35,113 nucleotides of DNA from GWE2-51-13 sp041736705. GTDB lineage: Bacteria; Bacillota_I; Bacilli_A; Erysipelotrichales; Erysipelotrichaceae. Of the stretch, positions 28,894 through 35,113 are shown piece by piece. Below the pieces are notes generated by a model that saw only the letters and a list, made by a program, of their open reading frames with translations, was not told where the DNA came from and did no database searches. Made by a program: the position numbers and the translations under genes. Location of the stretch: NCBI GenBank assembly GCA_041736705.1, contig JBGSTC010000005.1, positions 1 through 35,113 of the forward strand, written 5' to 3'. Every line of letters starts with the position of its first letter. The stretch's first letter is position 1.

Positions 28894-30144
28894 ATGAAGA
28901 AATCTATACTACTCTCAGCATTGGTTTTATTTCTTGTCTTTGCCATCGTCGGTTGTGGTAAGGCTCCGGTCAGCGAACCGAAGAAGGTGACCCTGAAGGT
29001 ATTCATGACCTTCCCGCGTTTCCAAGAACAATTCGAAGCGTATTTCGAGGATTTCAAAGCCAAGGAATTGGAAGAAAAGAACATCGACGTGACGATCGAA
29101 TTGGAAATGCCCAATTCCGACCAAGCGGCTCAGATTCTGAAAGCCAGACTCTCGTCCAACGACGCCCCGGATTTGTTTACCTTGCATGCGATCGCGGATA
29201 TCCCTTCCTTCTACGAGGCGGGTTACCTCAGCGATTTGTCGAGTCAACCGTTTGTTTCCGATCTGCTTGAAAACGTCAAGGACATCGTCACGTACGACGG
29301 TAAAGTCGTCGCGTTACCGATGGAAAGCTTGGCATGGGGTTATCTCTATAATAAAGACATCTTCGCCAAGTATAACCTTACGGCACCGGATACGATCGCC
29401 GAAATGCTGAATGTCGTCAAAGTGTTGAAAGAAAACAACGAAACGCCGTTCTTGTTGGCTTTCCAAGAATCGTGGATCCCGCAGTTGATGACCGCGTTGG
29501 CCATCGGTGGCGTCGTCACCAATGAAAACCCGGATTTCGTCGAGAAGATGAATGCCGGTACCGCTTCCTATAACGACATCGACCAGATTTTCGATATCAT
29601 CGACATCATCATGGAAAACGGAACGGAAAAGCCGTTTGAAGTCGGAAACGCCGCGGCATCCGCAGCGTTTGCGGAAGGAAAGGCTGCGATGTGGGTTCAA
29701 GGAACCTGGCAGGCACAAGCCATCCTCGACATCAATCCGAGCCTCAACATCGGTTGCGCACCGCTACCGACCAGCGACTCCGAAGACGGCGCCCTGATCA
29801 ACCTCTCCGTCTCGACTTCCTTGGCCGTCTCTCCGACCAGTAAGAACAAAGACGTCGCCATGGATTTACTGAACTACATCCTCGATAAGGAAGCCTCGAC
29901 CGCCCTGTTTGAAGAATTGAAGTTCAATCCGGTCGCGAAATTCCATGACTACGAAGTCTTCCCGTGGACGGATGAAGCGATGTCCTATGTCGCACTCAAC
30001 CGCGGTTACCGCGATCTGAGTCTACCACAAGCCGTCACGGCCGAACAAGCCGCCCTGCTGCAAAGCTATTACGCAAAGACGATCACCAAAGAACAGTTCA
30101 TCGCGAAAGTCGATGAAGTTTGGAAGAACTCGCTCGGTCAATAA
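28894..30144 (+). CDS. Sugar ABC transporter substrate-binding lipoprotein
   Basis: A 416-residue extracellular binding protein of the CUT1 group. Residues 1-20 are a lipoprotein signal with the lipobox IVGC; C21 should be lipidated. The mature part has the type I family features (TLKVFMTFPRFQEQFEAYF, LFTLHAIADIPSFYEAGYLSDLS, AFAEGKAAMWVQGTWQA, DVAMDLLNYI). The ligand cannot be read from the sequence; the GH5 enzyme downstream suggests a beta-glucan-derived oligosaccharide. AAGGAGG precedes the start. A strong hairpin separates it from the permeases. Confidence 0.95.
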   Translation: MKKSILLSALVLFLVFAIVGCGKAPVSEPKKVTLKVFMTFPRFQEQFEAYFEDFKAKELEEKNIDVTIELEMPNSDQAAQILKARLSSNDAPDLFTLHAIADIPSFYEAGYLSDLSSQPFVSDLLENVKDIVTYDGKVVALPMESLAWGYLYNKDIFAKYNLTAPDTIAEMLNVVKVLKENNETPFLLAFQESWIPQLMTALAIGGVVTNENPDFVEKMNAGTASYNDIDQIFDIIDIIMENGTEKPFEVGNAAASAAFAEGKAAMWVQGTWQAQAILDINPSLNIGCAPLPTSDSEDGALINLSVSTSLAVSPTSKNKDVAMDLLNYILDKEASTALFEELKFNPVAKFHDYEVFPWTDEAMSYVALNRGYRDLSLPQAVTAEQAALLQSYYAKTITKEQFIAKVDEVWKNSLGQ

Positions 30145-30155
30145 CGAATGAAGTA

Positions 30156-30184
30156 TGCGGGCTTATTTCAAAAATAAGCCCGCA
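30156..30184 (+). terminator. 13-bp hairpin between binding protein and permease genes
   Basis: TGCGGGCTTATTT (30156-30168), loop CAA, AAATAAGCCCGCA (30172-30184), perfect, but followed only by GTTTTA. Likely a partial terminator or RNA stabiliser that makes more binding protein than permease. Confidence 0.75.
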
Positions 30185-30207
30185 GTTTTAGGAAGGAATG
30201 AGGTTAC

Positions 30208-31077
30208 ATGAAGAAAAACAACAAGAAACTAACGTTGTTCATATTACCCGCACTACTCTTCTATTCGGTGTTCACCCTGGCTCCGGCCATCGGAGGGTTT
30301 TGGTATAGCTTGACGAATTGGAACGGTTTAAACAAGAACTATGATTTCATCGGATTGAAGAACTACGCCGCCATCTTGAAAGACACCGACTTCATCAACT
30401 CGATCACGTTCACCTTGAAGTTCGTCCTCATCATGGTCGTCCTTCAAAACATCATCTCCCTTGCCTTGGCCATTGCGATCGAATCGCGCAACCGGTCGAA
30501 AACCTTATTCCGTACCTTGGTTTTCATGCCCAACATGATCAGTATGATCATCGGCGGGTTCATGTGGATGTTCATCTTCACCAAAGCGCTTCCCTACATC
30601 GCCCAACTATTGAATAACGCAGCCTTGATGGACATCTCCTGGATCGGCGACCCCTTCTTCTCCTTCATCGCCATCATCATCGTCAGTCTCTGGGGCGGGA
30701 TCGGTTACTTGACGATCATCTACCTCGCCGCGCTTCAAGGCGTCGACAGGACGCTTAAGGAAGCCGCCAGCATCGATGGCGCCAACGCCTGGCAAGTGTT
30801 CCGCAACGTCGTCATCCCGTCGATCATGCCGGCGATCACGATCGGTGTGTTCGTCACCCTGAACAACTCGTTCAAGGTATTCGACGTCGTCTATTCCCTT
30901 ACCGGCGGCGGACCGGGAAGAAGCACCCAGGTCATCGCCATGAACATCTTCGCCGAAGCCTACAGCCTCAACAACCGCTATGGCTATGCCAGCGCCAAAT
31001 CGATGGTCCTCTTCGCGATCATCTTCGTGATTACGATCGTCCAGTTGAAACTGATGCGGAAAAAGGAGATCGATTGA
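30208..31077 (+). CDS. Sugar ABC transporter permease (MalF/UgpA type)
   Basis: A 289-residue inner membrane protein with six likely membrane helices, the first at about 9-30. The EAA loop that contacts the ATPase is clear: EAASIDGANAWQVFRNVVIPSIMP (about 187-210). It forms the channel with the next gene product. AGGAAGG before ATG. Its stop overlaps the next start (TGATG). Confidence 0.95.
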   Translation: MKKNNKKLTLFILPALLFYSVFTLAPAIGGFWYSLTNWNGLNKNYDFIGLKNYAAILKDTDFINSITFTLKFVLIMVVLQNIISLALAIAIESRNRSKTLFRTLVFMPNMISMIIGGFMWMFIFTKALPYIAQLLNNAALMDISWIGDPFFSFIAIIIVSLWGGIGYLTIIYLAALQGVDRTLKEAASIDGANAWQVFRNVVIPSIMPAITIGVFVTLNNSFKVFDVVYSLTGGGPGRSTQVIAMNIFAEAYSLNNRYGYASAKSMVLFAIIFVITIVQLKLMRKKEID

Positions 31078-31913
31078 TGAAAACAAAGAAAATGTCAGGT
31101 TGGAATCTCTTGGTTCTCATCATGTTGATCCTGTATTCGATCTTCAGCCTCTCTCCGATTCTCTTGGCGATTCTCAATTCAGGCAAAACCCAGGGCGAAA
31201 TCCTGACGAACATCCTCTCGTTCCCACAGAATTTCAAGTTCGACAACTACCTGATCGCGTTTGAGAAAATCAACTTCCTGCGCAGTTTCATCAATACCAT
31301 GGTCGTCGTCATCGTCGGCTGCACAGGCATCGTCCTACTCTCCGCGATCGCCGGATACAAACTCGCCCGGGTCAAATCGAAACTGAGCGGTTTCTACTAT
31401 TCCTTATTCGTATTATCGATGCTGATCCCGTTCCATTCGATCATGATCACCTTGGTGAAAATCGCCAACGTCACCGACCTGCAAGGCAAAACCCTTGGGT
31501 TAGGCATCATCTATATCGGATTGGGCGTCCCGATGGCGATTTTCCTCTATACCGGGTTCATCAAATCGATCCCTCCCGAACTCGACGAAGCGGCACGGAT
31601 CGACGGATGCGGCGATCTCCGTTTGTTCTTCAAGATCATCTTCCCGCAGTTAAAGCCGATCACCGCGACCATCATCATCACCAACGCCCTCTGGATGTGG
31701 AACGACTTCCTGCTTCCGCTCTTGATCCTCCCCAACAGTAAAACCTATACGATCCTCTTGTCCACCAACATGTTGTTCGGACAATATGGCAACAACGACT
31801 GGCCGGCGATCCTCTCCGTGCTGATCATGGCGATGCTGCCGGCGATCGTCTTCTATCTGATTCTGCAGAAAAACATCTTGAAAGGTATCTCGGAAGGAGC
31901 GCTGAAACAATGA
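31077..31913 (+). CDS. Sugar ABC transporter permease (MalG/UgpE type)
   Basis: A 278-residue inner membrane partner of the preceding permease. The EAA loop is DEAARIDGCGDLRLFFKIIFPQLKP (about 175-199). Six helices, the first at about 11-33. I chose the ATG at 31077, with AAAAGGAG 6 nt upstream, over an adjacent TTG. No ATP-binding subunit is encoded in the window; CUT1 importers of Firmicutes usually share an MsmX-type ATPase, encoded elsewhere. The end overlaps the GH5 start by 4 nt. Confidence 0.95.
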   Translation: MKTKKMSGWNLLVLIMLILYSIFSLSPILLAILNSGKTQGEILTNILSFPQNFKFDNYLIAFEKINFLRSFINTMVVVIVGCTGIVLLSAIAGYKLARVKSKLSGFYYSLFVLSMLIPFHSIMITLVKIANVTDLQGKTLGLGIIYIGLGVPMAIFLYTGFIKSIPPELDEAARIDGCGDLRLFFKIIFPQLKPITATIIITNALWMWNDFLLPLLILPNSKTYTILLSTNMLFGQYGNNDWPAILSVLIMAMLPAIVFYLILQKNILKGISEGALKQ

Positions 31914-33490
31914 ACAATCCCTATCTTCACGCACAAGGAAAAACGATCGTCGACAAGCACGGTCGCGAAGTCTTATTGAGAGGGGTCGGACTGGGTGGAT
32001 GGCTTTTGCCGGAAGGGTACATGTGGAAGTTCCCCCAAGCCGGGGATCGACCGCGCAAGATCGAACACTGGTTTAACAAGTGCATCGGCGAAGAAGACGC
32101 CTCCCGATTCTGGGATGCGTTTTATCGCAATTTCATCACCCATGCGGACATCAAGGCGATCGCGAAGCTAGGTTACAATTCGATCCGCATCCCCCTGCAT
32201 TGGCGCTTCTTACTCGACCAAAAGAATAAGATCGACGAAAACCACTGGTCGATCCTCGATGACGTCATCGGGTGGTGCGAGAAAGAGAAAGTCTATGTGA
32301 TCCTGGATCTGCATGGCGCCCCGGGTGGTCAAACCGGCGCCAACATCGACGACAGCGAGCACGACTTCCCCGAACTCTTCACACATACAGAACATCAGGA
32401 GTTAACGATCTCTCTCTGGGAATCCTTGGTCTTGCGATACAAAGACAAGGAAATCATCGCGTGCTACGACCTGCTTAACGAACCGCTACCCAATCCGTTT
32501 AGCCAGTACCACGACGAACTCGTCTCACTCTATAAACGATTGATCGACAGGATCCGTGCCTTGGATCCCTATCATATGATTTCCCTGGAAGGGGTCCATT
32601 GGGCAACCGATTGGTCGATCTTCACCCAGAAATGGGACGACAACGTCCTTTATCATTTCCACAAATACTGGAACCATCCCGACCAACGAAGCATCCAGCG
32701 TTTTCTGGACAAACGTGAAATATGGAACGTGCCGATCTTCATGGGAGAGGGCGGGGAAAACAACAAGGAATGGTATACGGGAACCTTCGGGATGTTGGAT
32801 GATTTGAAGATTTCCTGGAATTTCTGGACCTACAAGAAAATGGAAACAACCAATTCTCCCTATTCGATCAAGATGCCGAAAGGCTGGGTCGATTTCGCTC
32901 AAGACATGGAAGCGGGAATCGTAACACAGAAATCCAAGGTTATGAAAATCCTGTGGGAATATCTCGAGAACGTCAAAATCGAGAACTGCACCCCTTATCC
33001 CGAAGTTTCCGATGCACTATTCCGGCGTCCCGATATCCTTCTGCCTGCGGTTTTCTATGCCTATGACGATGAGGCGAAACTCAACTTATCCGGTCACAAA
33101 AATATCGGGTTTCGCATCGAAGACCAGCGCGAAATCGGATTCGTGGAAAGCGAACTGGATTCTCCCAATTTCAGTCACGGACAGGGCCAATCGTGGAAAG
33201 AGGATGAATGGCTCTATGTCGGGGTCCATACCGGAGAATCGATCCGCTATCACCTCAATTCACCGAAGAAACAATCGATTTTGCTTGGGCTGGACTTGAT
33301 CGTCGAGGACACGGCGCAGATCACGGTGAAGATTGGACTTCAGTCCCTTCAATCCACACTTACGAGATCATCCCGCATTTCCCTTTCACTTGGAAAATTT
33401 CTCTTGATCGATGGTTTGAACCCGATCCAATTGTGTGTGGAACAGGGCAAGATCAAATTGATCAGTCTACATGCGATCCGGGTAGAGTAA
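31910..33490 (+). CDS. Cytoplasmic glycoside hydrolase family 5 enzyme
   Basis: A 526-residue retaining glycosidase. The catalytic (beta/alpha)8 barrel covers about 10-350: LRGVGLGGWLLPEGY near the start, IRIPLHWR, ILDLHGAPGGQTG, acid/base E191 in LLNEP, and nucleophile E280 in FMGEGG. These features resemble GH5 exo-beta-1,3-glucanases and cellulases. About 150 C-terminal residues (350-526) form an extra beta-rich domain, possibly carbohydrate binding. No signal peptide is present, so it should act on imported oligosaccharides. It overlaps the preceding permease by 4 nt and clearly belongs to the transport operon. Substrate linkage is inferred only. Confidence 0.93.
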   Translation: MNNPYLHAQGKTIVDKHGREVLLRGVGLGGWLLPEGYMWKFPQAGDRPRKIEHWFNKCIGEEDASRFWDAFYRNFITHADIKAIAKLGYNSIRIPLHWRFLLDQKNKIDENHWSILDDVIGWCEKEKVYVILDLHGAPGGQTGANIDDSEHDFPELFTHTEHQELTISLWESLVLRYKDKEIIACYDLLNEPLPNPFSQYHDELVSLYKRLIDRIRALDPYHMISLEGVHWATDWSIFTQKWDDNVLYHFHKYWNHPDQRSIQRFLDKREIWNVPIFMGEGGENNKEWYTGTFGMLDDLKISWNFWTYKKMETTNSPYSIKMPKGWVDFAQDMEAGIVTQKSKVMKILWEYLENVKIENCTPYPEVSDALFRRPDILLPAVFYAYDDEAKLNLSGHKNIGFRIEDQREIGFVESELDSPNFSHGQGQSWKEDEWLYVGVHTGESIRYHLNSPKKQSILLGLDLIVEDTAQITVKIGLQSLQSTLTRSSRISLSLGKFLLIDGLNPIQLCVEQGKIKLISLHAIRVE

Positions 33491-33499
33491 ACAAACGAT

Positions 33500-33529
33500 T
33501 TGCCTTTTGGTTACCGGAAACGGTATAAT
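33500..33529 (+). promoter_or_regulatory. Promoter of the first cyclophilin gene
   Basis: TTGCCT (33500-33505), 18-bp spacer, TATAAT (33524-33529), 24 nt before the start codon. It starts only 10 nt after the GH5 stop. Confidence 0.72.
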
Positions 33530-33552
33530 GGGACGGTAAAAAGGAGATTCCC

Positions 33553-34089
33553 ATGACACTGAAACTAGAATTCCAAAACCCCGTCGTCACCATCAACATG
33601 GATAACGGACAGATCATCAAAATCGAGCTCTTCCCGAAAATCGCACCCAATACCGTCAATAACTTCATCTCGTTGGTGAAACAAGGGTACTATAACGATT
33701 TGACCTTCCACCGCATCATCCCCGGATTCATGATCCAAGGCGGTTGCCCGCAAGGGACCGGGACAGGCGGACCGGGATATTCGATCAAAGGGGAATTCAG
33801 CTACAACCATATCCCCAACGATTTGAAACACACCCAAGGCGTCATTTCGATGGCACGCGCCATGCATCCCGACAGTGCCGGAAGCCAGTTCTTCATCATG
33901 GTCGCCGACGCACCGCATCTGGATGGTCAATATGCCGCGTTCGGTAAAGTGATCGAAGGCATGGATGTCGCATTGAACCTCGTATCGAAACCGCGCAACC
34001 GTCAGGACCGCCCCGAAAAGCCGTTGATCATGCGTACGGTCACCGTCGATACCTTCCGTGAAGTGTATCCCGAACCCGAAAAAATCTAG
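33553..34089 (+). CDS. Peptidyl-prolyl cis-trans isomerase, cyclophilin type (copy 1)
   Basis: A 178-residue cytoplasmic cyclophilin that speeds proline isomerisation during folding. The family core is present: FHRIIPGFMIQGG (about 55-67), GTGTGGPGYSI, SMARAMHPDSAGSQFFI (about 99-115) and DGQYAAFGKV. No signal peptide. The C-terminal part (KPRNRQDRPEKPLIMRTVTVD) is a variant of the usual ending. AAGGAG before the ATG. The next gene is a paralogue with the same build, so this is a tandem duplication. Confidence 0.95.
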   Translation: MTLKLEFQNPVVTINMDNGQIIKIELFPKIAPNTVNNFISLVKQGYYNDLTFHRIIPGFMIQGGCPQGTGTGGPGYSIKGEFSYNHIPNDLKHTQGVISMARAMHPDSAGSQFFIMVADAPHLDGQYAAFGKVIEGMDVALNLVSKPRNRQDRPEKPLIMRTVTVDTFREVYPEPEKI

Positions 34090-34107
34090 CCTCCGCAAGG
34101 AGGTTTT
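34088..34107 (+). terminator. Terminator of cyclophilin copy 1
   Basis: CCTCC (34090-34094), loop GCAA, GGAGG (34099-34103), extended by two weaker pairs and followed by T4. Short stem, so moderate strength. Confidence 0.6.
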
Positions 34108-34174
34108 CTCTTGTTTGATGCGTATATGAAACGTAGGGACCCCCCAATCAATTCATGTATTTTCATACGATGAG

Positions 34175-34203
34175 TTGCGACCTCAACGTATCGGCTGTAT
34201 AAT
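34175..34203 (+). promoter_or_regulatory. Promoter of the second cyclophilin gene
   Basis: TTGCGA (34175-34180), 17-bp spacer, TATAAT (34198-34203). Confidence 0.75.
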
Positions 34204-34231
34204 ATAAGAAGTGGGGGGCAGGAGAAAAAAC

Positions 34232-34774
34232 ATGACCTCGAACGTACCGATCAACCCTATTGTCATTCTGCATATGATGAGCGGAAAAAAGATCAAAATC
34301 GAATTGTATCCGCAAATCGCACCGAACACCGTCAGTAATTTCATTCATTTGTGTAAGAAAGGTTTCTATAACGGATTGATTTTCCATCGTGTCATCCCGG
34401 GATTCATGATCCAGGGTGGCGATCCGAGTGGAACGGGGACCGGGGGTCCCGGCTATACGATCCCCGGTGAATTCAAGTTCAACGGCGTCGAAAACAATCT
34501 CAAACATACCTTGGGTGTCGTATCCATGGCGCGATCCTCGCATCCAGACAGCGCCGGCAGCCAATTCTTCATCATGGTGGCCGATGCGCCGAGCCTGGAC
34601 GGGCAATATGCGGCGTTCGGGAAAGTGATCCAAGGATTGGACGCTGCACTTGAAATCGCCAAACAACCCAGGGATGCGAAAGACCGTCCCTTGAAACCGC
34701 AAGCCATCCGCAATGTGACGATCGATACCTACCTGGGTACCTATCCCGAACCCAAGAAATCAAGTCTCCGTTGA
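34232..34774 (+). CDS. Peptidyl-prolyl cis-trans isomerase, cyclophilin type (copy 2)
   Basis: A 180-residue paralogue of the preceding cyclophilin, collinear over the whole length with well over half of the residues identical by eye. Core motifs: FHRVIPGFMIQGGDPSGTGTGG, SMARSSHPDSAGSQFFI and DGQYAAFGKV. It differs most at the N-terminus (MTSNVPINPIVILHMMSGKK) and C-terminus. The ATG at 34232 has GGCAGGAG; an in-frame GTG upstream is too close to the promoter. It has its own promoter. An IS end lies 3 nt after the stop, so any native terminator is gone or displaced. Confidence 0.94.
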   Translation: MTSNVPINPIVILHMMSGKKIKIELYPQIAPNTVSNFIHLCKKGFYNGLIFHRVIPGFMIQGGDPSGTGTGGPGYTIPGEFKFNGVENNLKHTLGVVSMARSSHPDSAGSQFFIMVADAPSLDGQYAAFGKVIQGLDAALEIAKQPRDAKDRPLKPQAIRNVTIDTYLGTYPEPKKSSLR

Positions 34775-34809
34775 ACTTGTCCCCTTAAAACGGACAGAGT
34801 AGAAAAGCA

Positions 34810-35113
34810 CTATTGAAGAGCTAGTTTCCTGAAAACCATCGGAGCTAGCTCTTTTGTTTGTTTTTGGCGTCTACGATGATTATAGTGATCAACGTAGTTG
34901 GATACAAGTTCTTTCGCACGAGTACGAGTCAAACGACGATGAAGATAAATACATTCACATTTGAGAAGACTGAACCAGGATTCGATGGGGACGTTGTCTG
35001 CACAGCTGCCTTGAGCGGAGACGCTATGAAGGATTGAATGCTCCTGAAAGAACGCACTATAGTCTCTGGAAGTAAACTGCGAACCTTGATCCGAATGAAG
35101 GATCAGACCTTCG
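34810..35113 (-). CDS. IS3-family transposase OrfB, C-terminal fragment
   Basis: The last 100 residues of an rve-type integrase, read from the right edge to a TAG at 34810-34812. It has GLILHSDQGSQFTS, the second aspartate region of the DDE site, and ADNVPIESWFSLLK, with the catalytic glutamate and the lysine seven residues after it, both diagnostic of IS3 transposases. The end LVSNYVDHYNHRRRQKQTK is the usual YI-x-YN-x-R-R motif. The frame is intact to the edge, so the copy may be functional. Confidence 0.95.
   Translation of the reverse strand, partial: EGLILHSDQGSQFTSRDYSAFFQEHSILHSVSAQGSCADNVPIESWFSLLKCECIYLHRRLTRTRAKELVSNYVDHYNHRRRQKQTKELAPMVFRKLALQ
34816..34860 (+). terminator. Hairpin with T-tract in the transposase end, usable by cyclophilin copy 2
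   Basis: AAGAGCTAG (34816-34824) and CTAGCTCTT (34845-34853) pair perfectly across a 20-nt loop and are followed on the plus strand by TTTGTTTGTTTTT. It lies inside the coding end of the transposase. In the plus direction it can end cyclophilin transcripts or shield the transposase from outside transcription. Confidence 0.55.

Larger units (their letters stand above)
34778..35113 (-). mobile_element. 3' end of an IS3-family insertion sequence (partial)
   Basis: The element end appears to be TGTCC (34778-34782), which has a nearby complementary GGACA (34792-34796). The end of the integrase gene (34810-35113) lies within. It runs off the right edge. Same orientation as the IS fragment at the left edge. 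The bases next to the two ends (GTT after 135 and ACT before 34778) do not match. Confidence 0.75.

Noticed and set aside
1..35113. Mycoplasma-type code with UGA as tryptophan
   Set aside because: Many genes end in TGA with a neighbour or terminator following, and prfB (RF2) with its UGA frameshift is present.
1..35113. Circular plasmid closed by one IS copy
   Set aside because: Core chromosomal genes fill the window, no replication gene is present, and bases flanking the IS ends do not match.
1..35113. CRISPR arrays, tRNA or rRNA genes, prophage
   Set aside because: Intergenic regions are short and show no spaced direct repeats, cloverleaf segments or phage structural genes.

Overview
The window looks like chromosome from a fermentative, low-to-mid GC Gram-positive bacterium in or near class Bacilli (Bacillota, or a walled relative of the Mollicutes). 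Grounds: a secA-prfB gene pair, with prfB needing the classical +1 frameshift at an in-frame UGA; comFA-comFC; a HrcA-type CIRCE operator; a CcpA-type cre match; AAGGAGG-like ribosome binding sites; and many TGnTAnAAT extended -10 promoters. UGA is used as a stop, so the Mycoplasma code is excluded. The exact taxon cannot be fixed from the sequence alone.

Layout. 1-135: 5' end of an IS3-like element, cut by the window edge. 159-2996: iron alcohol dehydrogenase (-), small YtxH-like membrane protein, MerR regulator, and a membrane-anchored XRE regulator. 3027-8051: DEAD-box RNA helicase (-), an orphan Rieske oxygenase, and htpG under a CIRCE operator. 8122-10549: an acidic Pro/Glu-rich surface protein followed by an OmpR/HisKA two-component pair. 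10683-12872: membrane protein plus HAD phosphatase, then hemerythrin-like and SSAT-like acetyltransferase genes (-). 12953-18529: comFA-comFC, cold-shock protein, secA, prfB. 18571-18635: a C-rich hairpin transcript candidate that also terminates prfB.

18819-22933 is an L-ascorbate-type (ula) catabolic operon: ulaG, a PTS EIIA, an unrecognised 342-residue protein with a calcium-loop motif, ulaF and ulaE. It lacks ulaD and the EIIB/EIIC transporter, and has a terminator-like hairpin in the middle. 23030-24776 holds a DUF454 protein, a DUF1294 protein (-) and an M24 aminopeptidase (-).

24944-33490 is a second carbohydrate module: a ROK sugar kinase behind a cre-like site, a YesM/YesN-type two-component system, a CUT1 ABC importer (lipoprotein plus two permeases, no ATPase) and a cytoplasmic GH5 glycosidase. 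A second cre/LacI-like operator lies before the lipoprotein gene. The likely logic is import of a short beta-glucan or beta-glucoside followed by cleavage and phosphorylation inside the cell. 33553-34774 carries two tandem, diverged cyclophilins. 34778-35113 is the 3' end of an IS3-family element in the same orientation as the one at the left edge.

The most promising unknowns are the 342-residue ula-operon protein, the 18.58 kb C-rich RNA candidate, the comFA/comFC overlap and the two IS-bounded edges.
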